Below, piece by piece: positions 1 through 5,143 of a stretch of DNA of 5,143 bases. The translations under genes and the position numbers were made by a program. The first letter of the stretch is position 1. Each line of letters opens with the position of its first letter. Where the stretch lies: contig JASLRF010000436.1 in assembly GCA_030744095.1 (NCBI GenBank), forward strand, positions 1 to 5,143. The letters run 5' to 3'. The DNA comes from Pirellulaceae bacterium. GTDB taxonomy: Bacteria > Planctomycetota > Planctomycetia > Pirellulales > Pirellulaceae. Below the pieces are notes generated by a model, which was given only the letters and a program-made list of their open reading frames with translations, searched no databases and had not been told where the DNA came from.

Positions 1-1924
1 CGGTGTTACGCCAAATGGAAGAATCCTCGGCGTGTTCAATTCCAACGCGCAAGAGTTGTTCAACCTGAACTGGGTTTGACCGCAAGTACCGCAACTGAAT
101 CCGCGCCAAACTGATCAGGCATTCGCCATCCAGCGCGCCCCACTGATCTGGCAACCTGGATTCATTCCGGCGCAAGACAGTATCAAGGTAACGGATCGCA
201 GACTGCGCCGTCTCTTCGACCGGCTGATCGGCGGCAGCCAACACTTCCAGCCACTTCGTCCAACATCGCGCGCTAGATGAGACTGCCACCGCGAACTGTT
301 CCGACGAAAATGTAATCGCTGAGAAATTATCGACAGCTAATTCCCACTGCTGCCTGGCTTCATGCAGTTGCCCCAACCAGAGCCGCGCGGTATCGGCCGT
401 TTCGGATGACGGCCATGTCTGCAGATGTTCGCTCAACCAGGCCGCATAATCAGACAACAGGCTCGAGTCCGCCTTCGCCTCTTGCGCCAGATTCACGATC
501 GCCAGCAGATGCGCGTTGTCCGATAGCGGATTTGTCTGTTGCGACTGCGCCAGTTCACGAAATCGTTTCCGCGCATCGCCGTAATGTTGGCGCTGCTGTT
601 CGATCAGCGCCGCTTTGTAGGCCAGCGAGAATGCCAGCCGCCCGTCACTGCTCGCCTGAGCTGCTTGCACTGCCTTGTCGTATGCCAGCACGGCATCGTT
701 CAAGCGGCCCTTCAAATACAGGTCACGAGCGGCGCGGGCCAAGATGTTCACGTTGCCACTACCCGCTCGCTGATTGACGCCTACGAGTAATAGCTCGGCG
801 CGACGAGCCCAATAGGGACCATGCGTCTGCTCGATAAACTCCAGTGTCGCGACGGACTTCTTCTCCCATTCAGCCGCGTCGTTGCTGCCAGACGCACTGC
901 CCGTCTTACGCCATTTGGCCACATAAACTTCCAGATAAGCGAAATCCAGTTCAGCCGATTCGGTACCATTGATCGCGCGACCCTTGCCGAGAGTCTTCAG
1001 GGCTTCATCCAGCTGTCCGGCGGTAACCAACAGTCGAATCGACTCGGCCCGCGCCTCCAGCCGAATCGAATCCGGATGATCCTCCGTATCCAAACCGTTC
1101 AACATCATCGCTGCAGTTTTCAATTCACCAAGCAATCGATGGCAGACAGACTGATCGATCTTGATTCGCGCCACCAGCGGATCATCGGCGGGAAGGACTT
1201 GCAGGGGCTGTTCCAACTTCTTTACAGTTTGTGTCAAGGCCGCCACACGATCGGCGCTTCCCACGGGATAACAGAGCGCCTGATTGCGTAAAGCACGTGC
1301 CCATTGGTAGCGAACGTTCTGCTGTAAGGAACTCAATTCCGCGGCTGTCAGCGCATCCGGCTGCCGTGTATTGCGCGCCGGCAATGGAATCGTCTTCGTC
1401 AGATGTTCGTCGATGGCTTCCAGTTTCCTCGCCGCTGCACGAATCGTCGTGCGAGCGAGGGCGAGAGCCTGGTCCGGTGCCGACCCAACTTCGGCTTCCA
1501 TCCGCGCAAGTTCGCCCTGCGCTAACAGTGCCAGTGCGGCCTGAACTTGGACCAGCGGCAGGCGAGGATGATCTGGATTGGCGAATTCAAATTGCCGAGC
1601 GATGTCCGCTGCTTTTTGCCAAGACGTGTCGCGGGCAGCCCCCACGGTATTGACGGCCTGAGCGGAATAGGTCCGAATCAGCTCGATGGACCAATGAACC
1701 GTATCGCTCCTAGTCTTCTGAGGCGTATCGAGCCGCCCAAGACAGAATGTCTCGGCCAGCGAAAACAACCGCCGCTGTCGCAGTCCGTCGACAAATTGCT
1801 GGTCAACTTCTTCAACCGCTGCCATGCTCGACGAAACGCAGCACAGCGCCAGCAGAAAACTGCTCGCCAAAATCGCTGTGAGGGCCCAACTTGCGTTAGT
1901 CAAACTGGTTTCAATTCGGCGCAT
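1..1924 (-). CDS. Large exported TPR/helical-repeat protein, C-terminus beyond the left edge
   Basis: An uninterrupted frame runs from ATG at 1924 to the window edge: 641 codons without a stop, with the C-terminus missing. The N-terminus is a plausible Sec signal peptide: MRRIE, a hydrophobic core at residues 13-30 (WALTAILASSFLLALCCV), and a likely cleavage after SMAA near residue 36. The two cysteines do not form a proper lipobox, because Leu occupies the -1 position. The rest is almost entirely alpha-helical, Ala/Leu/Gln/Arg-rich sequence with degenerate TPR-like helix pairs. The clearest start around residue 395 (ARDLYLKGRLNDAVLAYDKA) and near residues 500-540 (a 'TWPSSETADTARLWLGQLHEARQQWELAVDNF' type stretch, like YbgF/CpoB-type repeats). 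It lies 41 bases after the second exbD gene in the same direction, so it probably belongs to the same operon and may be a periplasmic partner or scaffold of the ExbBD complex. The ribosome binding site is weak (GGAAA, 9 bases before ATG). The family role is inferred; no enzymatic motif is seen. Confidence 0.85.
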   Translation of the reverse strand, partial: MRRIETSLTNASWALTAILASSFLLALCCVSSSMAAVEEVDQQFVDGLRQRRLFSLAETFCLGRLDTPQKTRSDTVHWSIELIRTYSAQAVNTVGAARDTSWQKAADIARQFEFANPDHPRLPLVQVQAALALLAQGELARMEAEVGSAPDQALALARTTIRAAARKLEAIDEHLTKTIPLPARNTRQPDALTAAELSSLQQNVRYQWARALRNQALCYPVGSADRVAALTQTVKKLEQPLQVLPADDPLVARIKIDQSVCHRLLGELKTAAMMLNGLDTEDHPDSIRLEARAESIRLLVTAGQLDEALKTLGKGRAINGTESAELDFAYLEVYVAKWRKTGSASGSNDAAEWEKKSVATLEFIEQTHGPYWARRAELLLVGVNQRAGSGNVNILARAARDLYLKGRLNDAVLAYDKAVQAAQASSDGRLAFSLAYKAALIEQQRQHYGDARKRFRELAQSQQTNPLSDNAHLLAIVNLAQEAKADSSLLSDYAAWLSEHLQTWPSSETADTARLWLGQLHEARQQWELAVDNFSAITFSSEQFAVAVSSSARCWTKWLEVLAAADQPVEETAQSAIRYLDTVLRRNESRLPDQWGALDGECLISLARIQLRYLRSNPVQVEQLLRVGIEHAEDSSIWRNT

Positions 1925-1938
1925 GGCAGTACGTTTCC

Positions 1939-1957
1939 GATGCCGTCTGGCGGCATC
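1939..1957 (-). other. Short perfect hairpin between exbD2 and the large TPR gene
   Basis: A 7-bp perfect inverted repeat (GATGCCG / CGGCATC) surrounds a 5-base loop in the 41-base gap between the second exbD stop (1966) and the ATG at 1924. On the coding strand it is followed by GGAAACG, not by a U-tract, so it does not look like an intrinsic terminator. It ends next to the weak GGAAA ribosome binding site and could tune translation or mRNA stability of the downstream TPR gene. The structure is seen directly; its function is inferred and it may be chance. Confidence 0.45.
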
Positions 1958-1965
1958 ACAACAAC

Positions 1966-2418
1966 TCAAGCATCTTCGGCGGCTAGATTCACTTTTTCGA
2001 AACCGATCAAACGCGAAATATCGTACGCAGCGATCACGTGGTTCAGCGGCGTATCCGCATCGGGATGAATGATCACAGGCGCCGCCTGGTTGGCTTGAAA
2101 GATGGCCGTCAGTTGTCGACGCACTTCGTCGAGAGCGGGAATCGGTCTGTCATTGATTCGCCAGCCCGGTTGGCCGTCGATCCACACGATTCGCACGACA
2201 ACTTCATGCAAATCGATCTCCTCGGGCGGCCTCTCCAGCGGCTCGGCGGCAGCACCAGCGGTCGCGTCTGAGACACTGCTTTGCAAAGCGTATTCGACAA
2301 TATTGAAGCTTGATGTCCAGACAAAGAAAATCAGCAGTAAGAACACGACGTCGATCATCGGCGTCATCTTGACGTCCAAAGCGCTTCGACGATCGGTATA
2401 GACGGATGGTCGACGCAT
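1966..2418 (-). CDS. exbD: ExbD/TolR-family biopolymer transport protein (second copy)
   Basis: 150 residues, the usual ExbD/TolR size. After a short cytoplasmic N-terminus (MRRPSVYTDRRSALDVK) comes the signature MTPMIDVVFLLLIFFVWTSS, a single transmembrane helix at about residues 20-40 with the conserved proton-pathway Asp at D23. A linker rich in Ala, Glu and Pro leads to a periplasmic domain at about residues 75-150, ending in the typical 'PVIIHPDADTPLNHVIAAYDISRLIGFEKVNLAAEDA' fold region. In this family the Asp helix sits inside the ExbB pentamer and couples proton flow to movement. I chose the ATG at 2418 over an upstream in-frame start at 2481 because it overlaps the previous stop as TGATG, has GGAGG 10 bases ahead, and gives the normal short N-terminus. 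It differs strongly from the first copy in its periplasmic part, which suggests a distinct role rather than redundancy. Confidence 0.93.
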   Translation of the reverse strand: MRRPSVYTDRRSALDVKMTPMIDVVFLLLIFFVWTSSFNIVEYALQSSVSDATAGAAAEPLERPPEEIDLHEVVVRIVWIDGQPGWRINDRPIPALDEVRRQLTAIFQANQAAPVIIHPDADTPLNHVIAAYDISRLIGFEKVNLAAEDA

Positions 2419-2846
2419 CAGCGCGCATCCTCCGTGCGATAGACACCGATAGTTACGTTCCAGATACCCGTGCGGGCGCACGACAACATGATTGGCGAGA
2501 TATGGCGATATGGCACTTCGCGGTCGCCGCGGATGCGGACTTCGAGTTCGCCGTTGGCGGCTTCACGCGCGACGACCAGTCGCTGGCCAAGTTCTTGGCG
2601 CGTGACAGGACGCCCCGCCAGGATCATCTCCCCGTCGCCCTTCACGTTTAACGTCAAGCGGCGGCCTTCAATATCTTCAGCTTTGGTGCCACTATCGGCG
2701 ATCGGCAACGGCAGGGCCATCTGCGCTTCCTGCCGAGCGAGATGACTGGAGACCAGGAAGAAGATGATCAACAAGAACACAACATCGATCATGGGCGTCA
2801 TGTCGAACCCAAGGTCACCACTTCGGAGATTCTGAGGGACTCGCAT
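2418..2846 (-). CDS. exbD: ExbD/TolR-family biopolymer transport protein (first copy)
   Basis: 142 residues. A short cytoplasmic N-terminus (MRVPQNLRSGDLGFD) precedes the signature MTPMIDVVFLLIIFFLVSS, one transmembrane helix at about residues 17-35 carrying the conserved proton-relay Asp D21. The periplasmic part (about 40-142) shows the standard ExbD pattern: a beta strand 'RRLTLNVKGDGEMILAGRPV', a helix 'TRQELGQRLVVAREAA', a strand 'LEVRIRGDREVPYRHI' and the final helix/strand 'CARTGIWNVTIGVYRT'. The ATG at 2846 overlaps the exbB stop as TAATG and has GGAGGG 5 bases ahead, so the start is secure. Together with the upstream ExbB-like protein it should form the proton-driven inner-membrane complex. 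The gene symbol reflects family membership; TolR would be equally valid from sequence alone. Confidence 0.95.
   Translation of the reverse strand: MRVPQNLRSGDLGFDMTPMIDVVFLLIIFFLVSSHLARQEAQMALPLPIADSGTKAEDIEGRRLTLNVKGDGEMILAGRPVTRQELGQRLVVAREAANGELEVRIRGDREVPYRHISPIMLSCARTGIWNVTIGVYRTEDAR
2429..2433 (-). promoter_or_regulatory. Shine-Dalgarno GGAGG for the second exbD
   Basis: GGAGG lies inside the last codons of the first exbD, 10 bases before the ATG at 2418. It decides in favour of this start over the upstream in-frame alternative and, with the TGATG overlap, indicates translational coupling. Confidence 0.7.
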
Positions 2847-3634
2847 TAGCGCCCTCCTTCAACCGGTGGCGGTGGCGGTGCGGCCTTGCTGGGGTTGGGC
2901 GCGCGACGGCGTTTCAGCGGCGTGAAGACGTGCTGCGCGACATACGCTGCCTCGGCCACCAACTGATCGACGCGATTTCGAAACACGGCAAACGCACCCA
3001 ATGAGGGAATCGCCACGAGCAAGCCTCCCACAGTCGTCACGAGAGCCTGATAGATCCCTTCGGCCAGATCCGCCGCTCCGGCCGAGCCTTGTGTGCTGGC
3101 AACCTGTTGAAAGGCGAACACCATTCCCGTGACTGTTCCCAACAAGCCGACCATGGGGGCGATGTTGCCAATCACCGAAAGGTACTCGATCTTTCGAAAT
3201 AGCCGTGCCGACTGCTCGGCTGTCGCATCCTCCAACGCCTTTTCCACGGCTGACCAGCCACCTTCAATCTCCGTCAGGCCGTTCAACAGAACAAACGACA
3301 GGAAGCTCGGTCGCTGATGACACAATTGGCTGGCTTCATCGATCTGGCCAGCGAGCAGACGCTGCCGAACCTCGTCGCCCAGACCCTCGGGCATGATCTC
3401 GCTGCGACGAAGGGTCATGATATGTTCGAATACGAGATACGCCGCCGTCATCGAAAGGGCGAACAACAACAGCACAATCAGGAATCCGACCCAACCACCT
3501 GAGAAGATGATACTGAAAAAGCCTTCACTCGCCGGCTGTGCTTCAGTCGTGCCGCCTGGGCCTTGTGCCCAAGCAACACCTTGGAGGCCAGCAACTGCAA
3601 TGAGAAACCAGAGCGTAATGGATGGCTTGATCAT
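2846..3634 (-). CDS. exbB: MotA/TolQ/ExbB proton-channel family protein
   Basis: 262 residues. A Sec-type signal peptide is visible (MIKPSITLWFLIAVAGLQGVAWA, cleavage likely after AWA at residue 23), followed by a short periplasmic stretch. Three transmembrane segments fall at about residues 47-69, 152-178 and 194-218. A cytoplasmic domain lies between the first and second. The family core is clear: 'GNIAPMVGLLGTVTGM' (157-171) and 'QALVTTVGGLLVAIPS' (196-211). By position, T167 and T201 match the two conserved channel threonines of E. coli ExbB (T148, T181). In this family five subunits surround ExbD helices and conduct protons across the inner membrane to power work in the periplasm or outer membrane. 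The cytoplasmic tail is basic and then proline-rich (KRRR ... PPPPP, 241-257), which is unusual. The gene begins directly after the preceding TGA with a weak AGAAGAAA ribosome site, so it is probably translated by coupling. TolQ is an equally possible label. Confidence 0.94.
   Translation of the reverse strand: MIKPSITLWFLIAVAGLQGVAWAQGPGGTTEAQPASEGFFSIIFSGGWVGFLIVLLLFALSMTAAYLVFEHIMTLRRSEIMPEGLGDEVRQRLLAGQIDEASQLCHQRPSFLSFVLLNGLTEIEGGWSAVEKALEDATAEQSARLFRKIEYLSVIGNIAPMVGLLGTVTGMVFAFQQVASTQGSAGAADLAEGIYQALVTTVGGLLVAIPSLGAFAVFRNRVDQLVAEAAYVAQHVFTPLKRRRAPNPSKAAPPPPPVEGGR
2852..2857 (-). promoter_or_regulatory. Strong Shine-Dalgarno GGAGGG for the first exbD
   Basis: GGAGGG lies within the last codons of exbB (encoding Gly-Gly before the final Arg), 5 bases before the ATG at 2846. 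It supports this start and coupled translation from exbB into exbD. Confidence 0.75.
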
Positions 3635-4747
3635 TCAGTGTTTCTTCTTTTCTGTGTTGCGTTTGTCTGAGCTGTTCTTGTCTGAGGTCGCGTTATCTGC
3701 ATTGGACGGTGATCGTGCCGCGAACCGCCCTTGGGCGGTGGCGGCCATCGGCGTGTCAGCGTAGTCGACGATGATCTCTCGATACAATCCACGAGCTTCA
3801 CCAGGTCGGTTGATCGTCTCCAGTTCGCTTCCAGTCGCCAACAGCGCCTGTGCGGCGAGCGTGCGATCTTCTGGAAAATTGATTGGGATGCGCAGGAAGG
3901 CCAGCGCAGCCCGGGCGGGCTGGCCGCGTAGCGCCTGCGCGGTGCCCAACAAGAAATAGGGACCGCCGCGGATCGCCTGCGGCATGGCCTCAACACGCGT
4001 TTGCATTCGGATCACGTCAGCGTCGGTGAGCGTGGCAAGCTGTGTCCGCCACGTTTGAGCTTCCGCCAAGAAGATGATCCTGGCGTCAGTGGCATTCGTG
4101 AGACTGCGTAGCATCTGCAGAGCTTCAGGACGTTTGGCCGTAGTCAACAGCCAACTGGCACCGATCAACTGACCTGCCGGCTGTTTGGCATCGGCCAACA
4201 GCGTCGCGGCGCGGCGTTCGACTGCCACGTCAGGTGGCCGGCCACCCCACACCAGCGGAATCGCCGAAAAATGCTGTGTCGTCGTGTCGCTGCGATAGAG
4301 CGCCAGGAACGACGCCGAAGCCTGTTCGAACTGACCCAAATTGCGGTAACACCAGGTGATCTTTGCCAATTGCTGACGCTGTACCCACTTCCTTTTTTCG
4401 ATCCGCAACGCCTTCGAGTACTCTTCGAGCGATTCTTGATATCGGTGGCGATGAAAGCTCGCTCGGGCTAGTTGATGTGGCGCGGACCTGTCGCTCTCGA
4501 CACGCAGCACGCGGTCAGACTTGAATGTCTGCTGGCGACCGCTGGGATGTCGCAACACCAGTTGGTCGCCCGTGAATTCTTCGACGTTACCTACGACACG
4601 CGACTCGCCAAGACCGCTCGGTGTTCTTAAGAACACACGATCGGCCGCAGTAGCAGGCATCCGGCCCACGGCATGGACGGTTGTGAAAACGACGAAGATC
4701 GACGCAATCGATCGAAGTTTGTGCAGGACTATTAATTTCGTAATCAT
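3635..4747 (-). CDS. Exported protein: short beta-rich domain plus TPR repeats
   Basis: 370 residues from the ATG at 4747. The start gives a basic, hydrophobic leader (MITKLIVLHKLRSIASIFVVF ... MPATAA) consistent with a signal peptide of about 35 residues. Longer in-frame starts (GTG at 4801, or ATGs at 4786 and 4780) would overlap the VWA gene and add a polar segment before the leader, so I reject them. No clear Shine-Dalgarno precedes 4747. Residues 37-84 look like a small beta barrel (alternating strands 'RVVGNVEEFTGDQLVLRHPSG', 'TFKSDRVLRVES'). TPR-type helix pairs follow at about 90-150 (RYQESLEEYSKALRIE, LGQFEQASASFLALY) and again at about 272-352 ('LRGQPARAALAFLRI', 'NRPGEARGLYREIIVDYADTP'). 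The C-terminus is a Lys/Ser/Asn-rich polar tail. The stop directly abuts the exbB start, which argues for a shared function with the proton-channel complex, probably as a periplasmic partner. The precise role is unknown. Confidence 0.85.
   Translation of the reverse strand: MITKLIVLHKLRSIASIFVVFTTVHAVGRMPATAADRVFLRTPSGLGESRVVGNVEEFTGDQLVLRHPSGRQQTFKSDRVLRVESDRSAPHQLARASFHRHRYQESLEEYSKALRIEKRKWVQRQQLAKITWCYRNLGQFEQASASFLALYRSDTTTQHFSAIPLVWGGRPPDVAVERRAATLLADAKQPAGQLIGASWLLTTAKRPEALQMLRSLTNATDARIIFLAEAQTWRTQLATLTDADVIRMQTRVEAMPQAIRGGPYFLLGTAQALRGQPARAALAFLRIPINFPEDRTLAAQALLATGSELETINRPGEARGLYREIIVDYADTPMAATAQGRFAARSPSNADNATSDKNSSDKRNTEKKKH
3663..3686 (-). repeat. Small direct repeat in the 3' end of the TPR gene
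   Basis: The 9-base sequence CTCAGACAA (coding strand) occurs twice with a 15-base period. It encodes two Ser-Asp-Lys triplets in the charged C-terminal tail of the TPR protein. It is likely an internal in-frame duplication in a disordered tail, with no obvious regulatory meaning. Confidence 0.4.
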
Positions 4748-4757
4748 ATGTCGGTTA

Positions 4758-5143
4758 CTATCTGCCCAGTCGCGTAACATCGACATAGACGTGTTTTCCA
4801 CCGTTTTGGCGAGCCAGTTTGACCAAGAAGTTGTCGCCCCCCTGGGACGGTCCCGAACCGAATTCGATGGAGTTGATCACAGCTCCGGTCCGATTTCGCG
4901 ATTGGATGTCGGCCAGTTCGCTAGGAGTCAATTGCGGTTCGGCGGCATCGGTCAAAAAGAAGATGACGTCAGGCTGCATACCCAGTGCCTGACGCAGCGC
5001 ATCCAGATGCCGGGTAGCACCGGCTGGCACGACATTGCGAACAAACGCGGAAGCTAACTCCTTGTTCTCGTCCGTACCAAACATCAATTGAGGTGGACGT
5101 GGCCGATGCGGGTTGAAAACCGACGTCTTGTCGTTGTAGAAGA
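4758..5143 (-). CDS. VWA-domain protein, C-terminal part only
   Basis: The frame is open at the right edge and ends at TAG (4760-4758), leaving 127 visible residues with the N-terminus outside the window. The visible part is the second half of a von Willebrand factor A domain: strand/loop 'FYNDKTSVFNP', then 'QLMFGTDENKELASAFV', then 'PAGATRHLDALRQALGMQPDVIFFLTDA', and the end 'NFLVKLARQNGGKHVYVDVTRLGR'. T43 of the visible part (in GATRH) and D65 (in LTDA) are the expected second and third metal-binding MIDAS positions. The DxSxS first motif would lie upstream, off the window. The domain runs to the very end of the protein, a layout I associate with planctomycete VWA proteins whose N-terminus carries a membrane or low-complexity region. 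VWA domains bind partner proteins, often through a metal ion. The stop lies 10 bases before the next gene in the same direction, so it is probably co-transcribed. Its role with the ExbBD complex is inferred only from position. Confidence 0.88.
   Translation of the reverse strand, partial: FYNDKTSVFNPHRPRPPQLMFGTDENKELASAFVRNVVPAGATRHLDALRQALGMQPDVIFFLTDAAEPQLTPSELADIQSRNRTGAVINSIEFGSGPSQGGDNFLVKLARQNGGKHVYVDVTRLGR

Larger units (their letters stand above)
1..5143 (-). other. Predicted single operon: VWA - TPR - ExbB - ExbD - ExbD - TPR
   Basis: All six genes share one strand. The gaps are 10 bases (VWA to TPR), 0 (TPR to exbB), a 1-base overlap (exbB to first exbD), a 1-base overlap (first to second exbD) and 41 bases (second exbD to large TPR). 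I see no terminator or promoter-sized gap between any pair. The operon may extend beyond both edges, since its first and last visible genes are truncated by the window. Confidence 0.8.

Noticed and set aside
406..1653. Plus-strand open frames opposite the large TPR gene
   Set aside because: They are low-complexity, Arg/Pro/Ser-rich translations with no family resemblance, no ribosome sites and mutual overlap, as expected of shadows of the minus-strand coding frame.
1840..1842. Lipoprotein signal (Cys28/Cys29) in the large TPR protein
   Set aside because: The residue before the first Cys is Leu and the one before the second is Cys, neither of which fits a standard lipobox; a normal cleavage after SMAA fits better.
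1939..1957. Intrinsic terminator after exbD2
   Set aside because: The stem is short and no T-tract follows on the transcribed strand.
1966..2481. Longer start of the second ExbD at 2481
   Set aside because: It would add 21 atypical residues overlapping the first exbD, while the internal ATG at 2418 has a GGAGG site and a TGATG overlap.
2418..3634. Zorya-like anti-phage defence system (ZorA/ZorB are MotA/MotB-type channel proteins)
   Set aside because: The ExbB here is short with no long cytoplasmic tail, the ExbD proteins lack an OmpA-like peptidoglycan-binding domain, and no ZorC, helicase or nuclease gene is present.
2418..3634. Flagellar stator MotA/MotB
   Set aside because: The small partners are ExbD-sized and have the MTPMIDVVF signature rather than a MotB plug and OmpA domain.
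4521..5057. Plus-strand frame of 178 codons opposite the VWA and TPR genes
   Set aside because: It lies antisense to a convincing VWA domain and a TPR protein start, and shows no recognisable motif.

Overview
The window reads as a piece of a bacterial chromosome transcribed entirely from the minus strand. Six genes lie head to tail, with gaps of at most about 40 bases between them, and the first and last run off the two ends. The proteins look planctomycetal: a von Willebrand factor A (VWA) protein ending in a 'PDVIFFLTDA ... HVYVDV.RLGR' type tail, an ExbB/TolQ-like protein with its own signal peptide, two successive small ExbD proteins, and large secreted TPR proteins. This lineage call (Pirellulales-like) rests on remembered family resemblance and was not tested by a search.

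Layout in transcription order (right to left): a 3'-partial VWA protein (5143-4758); an exported protein with a short beta-rich domain followed by TPR-type helices (4747-3635); an ExbB/TolQ/MotA-family proton-channel subunit (3634-2846); a first ExbD/TolR subunit (2846-2418); a second, divergent ExbD/TolR subunit (2418-1966); and a large exported helical-repeat/TPR protein whose C-terminus lies beyond the left edge (1924-1). The stop and start codons abut or overlap at three successive junctions (TGA|ATG, TAATG, TGATG), and good Shine-Dalgarno sequences sit in front of both exbD genes. This indicates one translationally coupled operon. Its promoter and terminator both lie outside the window.

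Working model (inference): the ExbB and two ExbD proteins form an inner-membrane complex driven by the proton-motive force. The two exported TPR proteins are candidate periplasmic partners or cargo-side scaffolds. The VWA protein may be a metal-dependent adhesion or assembly factor. No TonB, TolA, TolB, Pal or TonB-dependent receptor is visible, so what the motor drives is unknown. That is the most interesting point in the window. I see no RNA genes, mobile elements, CRISPR arrays or recognisable defence genes. No stretch longer than 300 bases lacks a gene.
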